Shown piece after piece: positions 33,963 through 44,200 of a stretch of DNA of 46,676 nucleotides. Every line of letters starts with the position of its first letter. Position 1 is the stretch's first letter. Source of the stretch: an uncultured Synergistales bacterium (GTDB taxonomy: Bacteria > Synergistota > Synergistia > Synergistales > Aminobacteriaceae); contig CAJOCL010000017.1 of assembly GCA_905233565.1 (NCBI GenBank), positions 1 to 46,676 of the forward strand, read 5' to 3'. The position numbers and the translations under genes are program-made. The notes under the pieces were generated by a model. That model ran no database searches. It saw only the letters and a program-made list of their open reading frames with translations, and had not been told where the DNA came from.

Positions 33963-34400
33963 TTATTCAGGCGGAATTGTACCGGGTAATGCCTGCGGTA
34001 TCTTTGGAGTATCTGGCAACACGGGTGTTATTGCAGGCGGTTTAACGGAACTAGGCGCAACATTTGAGTGATAGTTATAACTGCTACTGTGATTGGAATG
34101 TCTTCCGCTTGCGTGGCTGCTGTGACCATATCCTCCGCTACTGTGACTGGAATGGCTTGAATGTCCGCTCATATGGTTTGAATGATTGCTACTGGAATGA
34201 CTTGAATGACTCCGATGACTCGAATGACTCCTGTGTCCGGCAAAAGTATCCTGTACACCGAGTATGCATGCAAGCACCACAATTAATGAGCCAATTGTGA
34301 GAATACGCCCCTTTGGTATACTGGCTTCCTCATCAAGCAGAAAATCTAATACTGAATGATGCTCAACAGTTTCAGACTCATTAAATAGTTTCTTCGCCAT
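33963..34400 (-). CDS. hxsA: His-Xaa-Ser repeat peptide 2 (HxsA-type precursor) with proline-rich tail
   Basis: 145 residues with AAGGAGG before the ATG. The leader (MAKKLFNESE, ending EEASIPKG at Gly31) and hydrophobic segment (RILTIGSLIVVLACILG) closely match peptide 1. The core holds HRSHSSHRSHSSHSS, NHSNHMSGHSSHSSHSS and YGHSSHASGRHSNHSS blocks, and a Pro-rich tail (VKPPAITPVLPDTP) follows. Many His residues could bind metal, and the H-x-S units are the likely target of HxsB/HxsC. It starts 12 bp after the MORN protein gene, so it is co-transcribed. Confidence 0.85.
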   Translation of the reverse strand: MAKKLFNESETVEHHSVLDFLLDEEASIPKGRILTIGSLIVVLACILGVQDTFAGHRSHSSHRSHSSHSSSNHSNHMSGHSSHSSHSSGGYGHSSHASGRHSNHSSSYNYHSNVAPSSVKPPAITPVLPDTPKIPQALPGTIPPE

Positions 34401-34412
34401 GAGAATACCTCC

Positions 34413-35138
34413 TTATTTCACAAATCGGTTATTAGACCATCTGCCTGCAATCTTCGTACCATCAAAATAATATGTGCCGTAACCATTTATAATATCATTT
34501 TCCCATTCCCCTGTATATACATCACCGTTAGCAAAATGAGCTGTGCCTTTTCCGGATCGTTTGTTGTTCTTGTATTCACCAGTATAATAACCGCCACCAA
34601 AATAGTTGCTAAAATAGTAATAAGTCCCTTCTGAAAAATTCCCAGACTTATCCAACGTTCCGACATAAAATGCTTTACCCGGCCAGATTATCACGGCATA
34701 GTTCTTTACCTGAGCAATATATGTGTTTCCCTTTCGTGTGAAAGAGCTGTTATTTGTCACCAGAGAAAATTGCGTAATGAGGTCAGCTTCACCAGTAACA
34801 GAGAGATTATTCGCTGACTGAAATTCTCTAACTGCCGAGGCTGTCTTGACACCATATGCGCCGTCAGCTTTCCCAATTGCATACCCGCAACTAAGCAATA
34901 AATTCTGAAGCTCTCGCACACCCTTGCTCTTATTGCCTGACCGATATACTAAGCCCTCCACATTCTGAAGCCCTTTGAGTATTTCATCTGTGTCTGAAGA
35001 TTCTTTGAGCTGTTCTGTAAGCATCTCCTTTATATTATTGACTGGAACGGATGCTCCAGACGAGACTGCTATCAGTATAAAGAATAACAGAAAATTAACT
35101 AGTAAAAACAGCCCGAAAAGATGTATGCTTTTTTTCAT
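34413..35138 (-). CDS. Exported peptidoglycan-binding and MORN-repeat protein, first gene of Hxs operon
   Basis: 241 residues, GGGAGG seven bases before the ATG. A signal peptide or anchor (LFGLFLLVNFLLFFILIAVS) is followed by a PG_binding_1 domain (about 72-120: GVRELQNLLLSCGYAIGKAD, TASAVREFQSANNLSVTGEA). After a beta-rich region come two to three MORN repeats (about 185-238: YYTGEYKNNKRSGKGT, VYTGEWENDIINGYGT). As I recall the family, typical HxsA proteins join a His-Ser cluster to a peptidoglycan-binding domain; here the two halves are on separate genes. Likely periplasmic, perhaps an anchor for the His-Ser peptides. Confidence 0.8.
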   Translation of the reverse strand: MKKSIHLFGLFLLVNFLLFFILIAVSSGASVPVNNIKEMLTEQLKESSDTDEILKGLQNVEGLVYRSGNKSKGVRELQNLLLSCGYAIGKADGAYGVKTASAVREFQSANNLSVTGEADLITQFSLVTNNSSFTRKGNTYIAQVKNYAVIIWPGKAFYVGTLDKSGNFSEGTYYYFSNYFGGGYYTGEYKNNKRSGKGTAHFANGDVYTGEWENDIINGYGTYYFDGTKIAGRWSNNRFVK

Positions 35139-35264
35139 AAGTAAACGCCTCCCTACTTTTAGAAAACAAGTCCAACAGATATTTTTATTAATGTAAAAAA
35201 ACGGTTAATGCTTAAAATTGCATTATTTGTCTTTCTTTTTGTTTATGTGCAACTATATTTTGAA

Positions 35265-35293
35265 ATTATATCACTATAGCTTAATATCTTTAA
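35265..35293 (-). promoter_or_regulatory. Putative promoter of the Hxs operon
   Basis: On the minus strand TATAAT (35270-35265) lies 17 bp after TTAAAG (35293-35288), about 120 bp before the first gene of the operon. The -35 is weak. The 35139-35389 stretch is otherwise A/T-rich, with no gene seen. Confidence 0.4.
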
Positions 35294-35389
35294 GGGGCAA
35301 AAGAAGAAAGACTGCGTTAATGGCTATTTACGTTGCTGAGTAAAACAAAGTCTTATCGTATTTTAGATAGTGTAGTCAAGAGAGTTAAA

Positions 35390-36140
35390 ATATATAAAAC
35401 CTTAAAGGGGAAAGAAGGATAAAACATTGACGCATGAGAAAAGACTACATGATATATCGGACAGGATGTGGGCATTGCTTGAGCCTTGTCTTCCGGGCAG
35501 ACCAGGGGCATGTGGATGTGTCGCTCAGGATAACAGACGCTTTATAAATGCTGTCATTTGGATTCTGCGTACTGGTGCTCCCTGGAGAGATTTACCACCG
35601 GAATATGGAGACTGGAAAAATACGCATCGCCGATTTTGTCGTTGGCGTGATAAAGGCATCTGGGCAAAATTATTTAATATGTTTGTTCAAGACCCGGATT
35701 TTGAATGGTTAATGTTTTGAATGCTTAATGATTGATGCCTCATACATTAAACTTCATCCACATACCTCTGATGCACTAAGAGGGAATCAGGACAATGGGA
35801 CGTACAAAAGGGGGCTAAATTCAAAAATCCACCTTTCTCAGATTGACAAGCTCAATATTTACTTGCCAACAGAGCTTACGATACAAATTCCGTGATTAAG
35901 ATTGCCCAAACCAAGAAGATGGAGCCAGTACCCCCCCCCCCAAGAGGAAGCGTAAAGACCAACGAGAATACAATCAAAAAATTTATGAAAATCGCTATCA
36001 AGTAGAGAACACATTCCTAAATTTAAAACGTTGGCGGGGGATTGCTACCAGATATGCAAAAAAACCTCATCATACACAGCCGCGGTATAAATCTGTTGTA
36101 TGTATCTTTGGTTTCGTATCCTTTGACGACACGCCCTAAG
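35390..36140 (+). mobile_element. IS5-family insertion sequence remnant (copy 2, plus strand)
   Basis: The first 97 codons (35427-35720: MWALLEPCLPGRPG, INAVIWILRTGAPWRDLPPE, KGIWAKLFNMF) are the N-terminus of an IS5-type transposase. A 16-bp imperfect duplication (GAATGGTTAATG...GAATGCTTAATG, 35702-35729) shifts the frame. The next phase reads MIDASYIKLHPHTSDALRGN with the first catalytic Asp. A C11-C12 run near 35932-35942 and further lesions follow, and sequence resembling the end of such an element (GTATCCTTTGACGACACGCCC) reaches about 36137. Same family as copy 1, opposite direction. Confidence 0.8.
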
Positions 36141-36190
36141 ACCCGTGCTTTCTGTAATGGAAGAATGGGGAAAATTTTATAAATTTCACA

Positions 36191-36221
36191 TTGATTAATC
36201 TGTACTTTAATCGGCTAAAAT
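36191..36221 (+). promoter_or_regulatory. Putative promoter of the ferredoxin-type aldo/keto reductase
   Basis: TTGATT (36191-36196) and TAAAAT (36216-36221), 19-bp spacer, lie about 35 bp before the ATG. The ribosome site is GAGGAGGG. Confidence 0.4.
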
Positions 36222-36254
36222 AACATAAAAGTTTTAGAGGAGGGAAAATTTTTT

Positions 36255-37409
36255 ATGAATTACCGTGAATTGGGATTAACCGGGCTTAAAGTGAGTGAAA
36301 TTTCGATGGGCTGCGAGGGAATGACCGAAGAAAATTACGGAATGTGCGGCAAATTCTTTGATATTGCGGAGGAAAACGGGATAAATTATTTTGATCTTTA
36401 CTCGTCAGATCCTCAGTTGCGTTCAGCGGTCGGAAAGGCACTCAAAGGACGCAGGGAAAAATTCATAATACAGTCTCATATCTGCTCAGTCTGGAAGGAC
36501 GGGCAATACACGCGGACGAGAAATCTTGCTGAAGTTAAGGCAGGTTTTGACGAAATGATGAAACTTCTTGATGTCAGCTTTATTGATGTCGGAATGATAC
36601 ATTACTGCGACGCATTGAGCGACTGGGACGAAATAATCAAAAACGGCATCCTTGATTACGCCCGTGAATTGAAAGCGGACGGGAAAATTAAACATATTGG
36701 TTTAAGTTCGCATAATCCGCAGGTTGCGTTGAAAGCTGTTGAAAGCAAAGCGGTTGAAGTTTTGATGTTCAGCGTAAACCCGTGCTATGACCTTCAGCCG
36801 GCAAGTGAGGACGTTGAAGATTTGTGGGCTGACGAAAAATACGAAGGCCACTTGACGAACATGGATCCCGAACGCGAAAAGTTATACGAGACGTGCCAGA
36901 GAATGGGAATAGGAATAACCGTAATGAAGTGTTTCGGGGGCGGTGATTTGCTGAGTGCCGAGATGTCGCCTGCCGGTGCAACGTTGACGGTTAATCAGTG
37001 CATTGCATATGCTTTGAGCCGTCCTGCCGTAGCGTGTGTTTTATGCGGTACCCATTCTGTAGAACAGCTCAAAGAGTGCCTGAAATATGAAACTGCTTCA
37101 GACAGCGAACGGGATTACGCGTCGGCTTTTTCGTCTTTCCCGAAAATAAGCTGGGAGGGTCATTGTATGTACTGTTCACACTGCCAGCCCTGCCCGGTGA
37201 AAATAGATATTGCAACTGTAACGAAATTCTTAAATCTCTCTAAGGCCGGAGGAAATGACAATATCCCAGAGACTGTCCGTGAACATTACAGGGTACTTGA
37301 ACATCACGCAGGGGAGTGCATTCAGTGCGGAGCCTGTGAAAAGCGCTGCCCGTTCGGAGTAAATATCAGGGATAACATGAAGGAAGCTAAGAAAGTTTTC
37401 GGCATTTAA
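36255..37409 (+). CDS. Aldo/keto reductase with C-terminal 4Fe-4S domain
   Basis: 384 residues. The N-terminal barrel (about 1-280) has NYRELGLTGLKVSEISMGCE, NYFDLYSSDPQLRSAVGKAL, a KFIIQSHI strand and SFIDVGMIHYCDALSDWDEI. The catalytic Tyr appears as DLYSSD and the usual Lys/His pattern is loose. The C-terminal part has CMYCSHCQPCPVKI and CIQCGACEKRCPFGV, two ferredoxin-type four-Cys motifs. This subgroup is common in anaerobes; the substrate is unknown. A single-gene unit between an IS remnant and an inverted repeat terminator. Confidence 0.92.
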   Translation: MNYRELGLTGLKVSEISMGCEGMTEENYGMCGKFFDIAEENGINYFDLYSSDPQLRSAVGKALKGRREKFIIQSHICSVWKDGQYTRTRNLAEVKAGFDEMMKLLDVSFIDVGMIHYCDALSDWDEIIKNGILDYARELKADGKIKHIGLSSHNPQVALKAVESKAVEVLMFSVNPCYDLQPASEDVEDLWADEKYEGHLTNMDPEREKLYETCQRMGIGITVMKCFGGGDLLSAEMSPAGATLTVNQCIAYALSRPAVACVLCGTHSVEQLKECLKYETASDSERDYASAFSSFPKISWEGHCMYCSHCQPCPVKIDIATVTKFLNLSKAGGNDNIPETVREHYRVLEHHAGECIQCGACEKRCPFGVNIRDNMKEAKKVFGI

Positions 37410-37413
37410 TTTC

Positions 37414-37451
37414 AGAAAAAAACACTCTCCCGCAAAAAACTCACGGGAGAG
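37414..37451 (-). terminator. Terminator between convergent genes
   Basis: CTCTCCCG (37425-37432) pairs with CGGGAGAG (37444-37451). On the minus strand the stem is followed by a T-run (TTTTTTT at 37422-37416), so it mainly serves the SH3 gene. It may also stop plus-strand transcripts of the aldo/keto reductase. Confidence 0.75.
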
Positions 37452-37498
37452 CCTTTCAATATTAACTTAATAAAATCTTAGTAGAAAAAAAGCATATA

Positions 37499-37807
37499 TT
37501 ATTCGACAGGTATTATATACCTTCCTGCAACCCATACGGTACGGTCTCCGCTGTTAGGGTCATAAATTTCATACCAGACTTGACCGTTTACGCTTCTTTC
37601 AGATACAACCCTGACTTCGTCGCCGTCGAATAATCTTCCGAGTATCTTAGCGTTAGTGCTTGGTCTTGAACGGTATCTGACATAATCGCCCGTGCATATT
37701 CCGTCGGCCGGGAAACTCGTGAATAAGCTTCGAGCCTCTGAAATTCCGCACGTCAAGACGATAAGAACAAGTGCCGTCAAAGCAGCTTTGCGAATATGAA
37801 TAAGCAT
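37499..37807 (-). CDS. Exported SH3-domain protein
   Basis: 102 residues from ATG 37807, preceded by GGGGGTG with good spacing; a GTG at 37816 lies inside that site. A signal peptide (HIRKAALTALVLIVLTCGISEA) precedes a bacterial SH3 domain (YVRYRSRPSTNAKILGRLFD, VSERSVNGQVWYEIYD, VWVAGRYIIP). Such domains bind peptidoglycan or other envelope partners. Periplasmic and of unknown specific role. It has its own terminator and lies just downstream of the large Synerg-CTERM gene. Confidence 0.85.
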   Translation of the reverse strand: MLIHIRKAALTALVLIVLTCGISEARSLFTSFPADGICTGDYVRYRSRPSTNAKILGRLFDGDEVRVVSERSVNGQVWYEIYDPNSGDRTVWVAGRYIIPVE

Positions 37808-37844
37808 GAATTTCACCCCCTTTGTAAGTAATTCTATAATAATA

Positions 37845-37880
37845 TAAAAAATCCCTCCCGTAAAATTTCACAGGAGGGAT
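37845..37880 (-). terminator. Terminator (repeat copy 1) of the FG-GAP/CARDB gene
   Basis: ATCCCTCC (37851-37858) pairs with GGAGGGAT (37873-37880). On the minus strand the stem is followed by TTTTTT. The same sequence recurs at 41168-41200 and 45172-45206. Confidence 0.85.
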
Positions 37881-37904
37881 TAAATATTGTCTTGTTAATA
37901 TATT

Positions 37905-40900
37905 TTATTTTTTACCGTTCTTTCTGGCAGCAAAAGCCGCAAAGAGCAATATTGAAAACATGCCTAAACTTGCGTTACATCCGCTGCTTGCACTGCCCAA
38001 CTCCCATTATGGCTTCAGGCTCAACAGTCCCGTTTCTTGAAGCCCTCAGACGAATAACTTCGCTGTCAGTATAGATTACGGCCTCAAGTTCGTAACAGCT
38101 CTTCCATTCTTCTGGGTTCGACAAGAATTTGAAGCTGTGATCTCCACCGCCCTGTATTATTCCGATGTTGCATGTGAAGCTATCAACTCTCCTGTCGTTT
38201 GAGGCGATCATGTTTAACTCAAGTACAGCATAAAGGGGAGTCCTTCCCTTATTGCTTATGACGCACTCAGCATCGAAAGCCGCAGGCTGTCCGGCAGCAT
38301 ATGTGATAAATTCTCCCATGCTCATGCCGTCAATAGTGAGGGTAATATCAGCACTGTTGACAGCATTACTGAAAGGCAGGGCATCGGCTTTTACCACAGA
38401 GAACGGGAAGTAACCGAAGTTATTTCCGCCGGGTACACTCGGATCCCAGCCCTCATGAACTTCATCGAGATTATTGTCCGGGTCAATCTCCGCAACAAGC
38501 TCAAGGTCTTTTGAGCCACTTATATTTTCCGGCACTGTCCAGTCAAACGAAACAACAGCCTTGTTGCTGTCTCTGCCTGATTCCCAGCCGCCTATTGTTA
38601 CGGATTTTCTGCCGATTAACGTTTTCTCCGAGCTGTCCTTCTCCCTGAAACTCAAAGCAACTTCAAAAGAACCGTCAGGCGCAACGAAACTTGCGTTGTA
38701 TATCGGGATTTCAATCGTGTATTTCCCGCCGACATAAAGCAAGCTGCCAGTATATTTGTACGCCTCTGGAATATAAAATCTCACTCCGCGTATTTTTGTC
38801 GCAATTCTCTCATCTGTCCTCGCAAAAACATCATTGCCGTTGAAGTAATATCTGTACGGAAGATAAAGCGCAGGGTCAGGCTTCTCGTTGTAAACGGAGT
38901 TCTGCCAGAGCGAAGCCGTACTCCCAAAGGCACTTACGGCAAATCCAAGCGTCAAAATTCCTGCCTCGTCTGCATACGCCTGCAAGTCTGTCGTAAACGT
39001 TACATTCGCATAATCGCCTCCCTTTGTTTCAGGGTTAGGGAATGAAGCCGTCAGCTTGTCCATTGTGCTGTAACTCTTTGTGAACGTTGACGAGTTCCCT
39101 CTTTCGCCCGACATTGAATTTTCGGTTGCAACGCCTGCAAGTACCTGAACATCTCCAATAATCTCCGAGATTGCTCCGTAATTAACTTTCCTTGCCTCAG
39201 TTGTTGATGATGCAGCCGTATCGGTTATCGCTATCGTTCTTGAGTACGAGCCGGGACTGTAAGTTATGCTGCTCTGGTCTGTCAGCGTGAGCTGCCTGTT
39301 CTGATAGCCCGGTATATAAGCAAGGTTCGTAGGATATGAGAATAAATTTCCTTCCTCGTGAAGGGGCTGATAACAATCATCATTAAGTCCTGCGGTCGCA
39401 TGGGAAACAGGATCGTCTGCCATTGAAAGCTCTTCCTCTGGGGTCTTCATCATATTTTCCTGTCCACGTTACAGCAAGGTCATCAATCATCTTGAATGTT
39501 CCAAGCTGGCCGGTAAATGGGCCTGAAGCAAGTGTGAATGTCCTGTCGACATAAGGGTAATCTCCGTGAAAGTCATTGCCTTCCTGACTTGCGCCGTCTT
39601 TTTGATAGTAATAGAAAACGCCTTTACTTGAATCTCCGAACAGAGTCCCTTGTGAAGATGAGTGATCACTTAACGGCCCGTACCCTACTCCCTTGCCGTC
39701 GTAGTATTCATTTGTGGGAGTTATAGGATTGATTGTACCCGGCTCGAAAAACACGTAAGTGAAATAAGGATAGACGCGGTCATAATACTCACTATGTGTG
39801 GTACCGTATTCAGTTGTGTGAGAGTCACCACTTTTCCATTTTCCCAAAAGCAAGACAGCAATTCCGTCTCTGCCCTCGCCGTTCATATCAGCTCTCACAG
39901 CTTTCAGTCCAACAATATTGGCCTCTTCAAACCCTTCGTCAGAACCATATTCGCTACTGCTGCTCCATGAGTTTTGGTAATTGACATATCTTGCCTGTGT
40001 AGCTGTGTCGAAACTGCCTTTGTCTTTATTCCACTTGTAGACCGTTATATTGAGCCGTCCAAATACCGACACGTTTTTATCGTCAGCATCATCTTTGAAT
40101 ACGACCGCAATTTCCGTATTCCCGTCTCCGTCAAAATCGCCCGCAACCGTTTCCGCTGAAGGATAATAATCGGCTCCATTTTCGATATACGTGTACGTGC
40201 AGACGGTCTCTTCTTTGAGTGTTTCATAGGAATAGTCTCCGCCTGAGTCCTTCTTGATTTGGCAGACGGTCAGGGTAATTCCCTCAGCAGAGGCCGTTGT
40301 GAAAGCGATCTGGTCTGTCGTTCCTGTACCCATGAAATCACCGACTGCTACAGAAACAGGAGAATATCCCTGCTTCATATCCTTCTCAATGATTACGCCC
40401 GTGTCGAAAATATTAACTTGATCGCCGCTTAAGTTCATTCCGATGATGAAGATATTTGCCGAACAAGTAAGATCTCCGGTAGCTGCTGTATGAGAATTTT
40501 TCAGCATTGCGACCGCAAAATATTCGTTCGTGTCATTTGGAAGGAAAATTCCGCCGTCAATGTCCTGATCGTAAGCAACGCCGCCTTTTTCATGCTCAAC
40601 AGTCAGCTCAAGATTTTTCACGCCTGAGGCTTTTCCGTTTTTCCCGACAAACGCAGCATAAGGCCGGACGGTCATCTTGCCGTTATCTGTGTCAACGCGG
40701 TATTCGACATAAAGAACGGCTCTGCCTTCTTCAGTAGTTAATGACGAGGCCGCAGCGTGCATTCCGGAATGCGAATCAACATTACTCAGCAGATTGAGAG
40801 AGCTAAGGTAACTCTCGGAAGCAGTGTTATCCCCTGAAATCTTCTGCACATAAAGAGACTTGTAATTATCTCCAAAATCTACATTGGCCAGAACACCGAG

Positions 40901-41068
40901 CGAGTATTTTTTCATCTCAGCTGTTCCGCCGTCAGTGGCAGTGCTTACAATGTCGTCAATTTCGTCAAGAGGTTTGCCCTTGATTGTAACTGACGCTTCC
41001 GATATGCAGGCTGATACCAAAGCCCACATACATAACACGTAAAACAGAAATTTTTGTTTGAATTGCAT
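37905..41068 (-). pseudogene. Secreted FG-GAP-like/CARDB protein with Synerg-CTERM, two apparent frameshifts
   Basis: Three frames make one protein of about 1053 residues. Part 1 (41068-39383) has a signal peptide (KFLFYVLCMWALVSACISEA) and FG-GAP-like repeats (VGDFMGTGTTDQIAF, VAGDFDGDGNTEIAVVF, VRADMNGEGRDGIAVLL). The frame slips at a C4 run (39440-39443); removing one C joins TGKYDEDP to EEELSMADDP. Part 2 (to 37975) has a CARDB-like domain (LELVAEIDPDNNLDEVHEGW). A second slip at a GGG run (37996-37998) removes the natural end, GSASSGCNASLGMFSILLF with a basic tail, read to a stop at 37905-37907. Both slips are extra G/C bases in runs. Decayed gene, phase variation or sequence error are all possible. 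Confidence 0.8.
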
Positions 41069-41167
41069 CTCAGTTTCCTCTCCAAACTAGTTATAATAAA
41101 TTACAGTAGATTTAAGCGGTGTGATTTTCGAGAGTTATGTACGCCATTAATATATTCTGTCAACGAC

Positions 41168-41200
41168 AAAAAATCCCTCCCGTAGAATTTACAGGAGGGA
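41168..41200 (-). terminator. Terminator (repeat copy 2) of the VWA-lipase gene
   Basis: TCCCTCC (41174-41180) pairs with GGAGGGA (41194-41200). On the minus strand it is followed by a T-run (41173-41168). Loop and flanks resemble the other two copies. Confidence 0.85.
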
Positions 41201-41225
41201 GAAATATTATCTTGTTTAAGACGTT

Positions 41226-44200
41226 CTATTTTTTAACGTTTTTCCTGAAAGTGAAAGCCGCAAAGAGCAATATTGCAAACATGCCTAAACTTGCGTTACA
41301 CCCGCTGCTTGCAGATCCTACAGCGGGCGGAATTGTTTCTGAATCGTCCGGCTGATTGCTTGGGGTGTTATCTTCAGTATTTGCGCCCGTTTCCTGATTT
41401 TGTGAACTGCTTCCGCTGCCGTTCGAGCCTTCGTTCGTATTTCCGCCTTCATCTTCGTTATTATCTTCAGATGACGGATCTGCGGGTACGGTGTAAGCAG
41501 GGGCTACATCAACGCTGACTGACGCAGTATAACCGCTGTTTGAGGCCGTAATTGTCGTTGAGCCTTCAGAAAGTCCCATGATTAAGCCGCGATCTGTTAT
41601 TTCAAGTATTGAGCTGTCTTCAACATCCCATGATGTCCCCATAGCCTCAGCGGAAATATCGGTCAAACTGCCGTCATTAAGTGTTGCGTAAAGACCTGCA
41701 CAGATTCCCGAACCTACTCTGGCTTTTATGACGCCCGGAACAAAAGTTTCAACAAATCTCAAAGTGCCGTCATCAGATACGATTGATTTCGTGTAGGAGT
41801 AACCTTCATTGCCGGCGAAAGAAATCCCCGTAACATCTGCCGAATTTGGTCTTACGACAATGGGAACGACATTTGAAACGTAAAGCGTATTATCATCATC
41901 GCCCTTAGCAAACGTTGAAATATCCATCATGCCCGCATTTGAACTGTCAAATTCAAGGCTTATGTCAAATGATGTTTTGCCCGCGCTTGGAATCCTGACA
42001 AGCCTGTAACTGCCGCCGTCTTTGATGTTGAGGTACATATCATAAGACATCGGCGAGCCTGCGTTGACTGAAAATTTCTTCGTTGATGTTCCTGAAGTTG
42101 ATACTACTATCGGATCGCTGTCATCTTCAGTCATTGTAAACTTAGTTTCAGTTGTTGAAGCTGAATCTGAATTTTCAGAGGCAATGAAATTAACGGATGA
42201 TGCAGAAAAGGCTGACGATGATTTAAGGCTCGTACTGCTCAAAGTAACTGCGTCGGAACCCTCGCCGTTAAGGAACGCGCTTTCAGAGCCTGTTAAAAGT
42301 GCAACAACTCTGTCGCCCACATCGTCCTGCTGACAAATTGAAGTATGTCTGTATTGCCAGCCTTCTCCGATGCGTTCCGAATATTTGCCGAAATTACCGC
42401 CTGAAGTAGCGCTGTTGGCCGTAACAGCCTCGTCAATTCCGCCCCAGAACGCTAATTCCAAAGAACCTGACACGGCATTAAGCAAAGCCCCTAACGATAA
42501 TTCCGTTAAGGATACGACGCTCTTAACATCCGCAATATGCAGCAATGACGCTTTAATGACAGACATAACAAGCTCGTCAAAATTCAGAAGTTCGCTTAAA
42601 TGTGTTTTGAAGCCGTCAATTCCTTCGTCAATCATTGCATCGCCGAGTTCATCAATCCAGTTAATAACCCCAAGAGTACCATAAATTGAGTACATCGGGG
42701 TGTCTATCTCGTTGACTTCGGGGAGACCCTGAAGGAACCTGCTGCACGGTATGAGGTCAACAATATCCGAACGCAGAAATCTTGTTACGGTATCGGCTGC
42801 TTCGACTTCATTTTCGGGCAGTTTTCCCGCTTTCCCTTCAAACAGCGATAACAAATCACTTGGGATTCTGCTTCCTTCTGAAAGACTTTTTGCGATCCGC
42901 TCAATCTGCGCCGATGTCGCTGCAGCACCTAAAATTACGCTGATACGATCCTTATAGAAATTGAAACTTGCTGTCCTTCTTAAAAATGACAATCCGAGCC
43001 ATTTTTTCTCAAGGCGTACGGCCTCATCAAGTGCTTCTTTCTTGGCATTGCCGAAAATTTCAGCGAGAACATCGAGGTAATTTACTTCTTCGCCCGCGAG
43101 ACTGCCTATAACCGGATTAAGGGCAAAAAGAGCCATTGCGCTGCCCCTGTGCGGTGTAGCAATCGTAACAACGCGCCTTATAACGCTATTGTCGTAAGGT
43201 TCGTAATCCTTATCACTGTTGAAAGCCGCTTCAGCTTTCAGGAGCTGTCTTGTCATAAGACCGCCCATGCTGTGAGCGACAACGTCAACCTTTGAACATG
43301 CTATACTTCTTGCGTTGTTCCATTCGTCAAGCCTTTTTGCAATATGCTCATAGACTTCCGAAGTTTTATATTCGTCCTCATTTTCCGAAATCAGCCACGA
43401 AGGCCCCATTGTACCCACATAGCTCGGACCGTCAGCATCAAGTCCGCCGTCAGTCAGTTTTTTGTAAACTCCGTGATCCTTATCTTTTCTGAATGTATTT
43501 TCAAAATTTGAAGCACGGCCATGAATCATTACGACGGGAACGGCATATAATTTCAACGGTAAATCTTTGCTTGTTACGTCTCCTGAATTATTCGTGAATT
43601 TTACGCTGAACGTGAAATCCATGTAGCCCGTACCGCTCGCAATATTGCTGACAAGTTTATCAGGGTAATTTTTCGGAGCTGTCAATATAACAGAAACCTG
43701 ATACCCTTTATCCGTAGCATATGTTGATGTTGCAGTTGTACTTGGTGATGACAGCGCGGTTCTTCTGCCGTCATTTTCAAGAATTTCAAGAGATGCCCCG
43801 ATGTCCGGCGAAACTGAGAATGTCATATCTCCCGATTCTTCAAGGCTTCTGACCCTTAAAATCAGTCTTGTGTTGCCGTCAGCGGTCAGGCCGTCTTTTC
43901 TGTAAGTCGCTGAATCAAGAGCCGATATTGTATCTTCAGTTACGATATTTTTTTCTGAATCGAGATAATATTGACTGTTCCAGCCGCAAATTATGCCTGA
44001 ATCAGTATTCCCGGCGCGTGAATAAGTCCCTGTCCTGCCCCGTTCTAGTGCGTCAATCTCAATGGTACTCGTGCTTATTTCGGTTACCCAGCCCGCAACT
44101 TCTGCCATGATTGCCACGTAATCGCTGTATATGTCGATGAACCTTCCGCCCGTCGGTCCGTAAATGGGCCTGTAATGTTCCTCAAGGCTGGGAATGCTGA

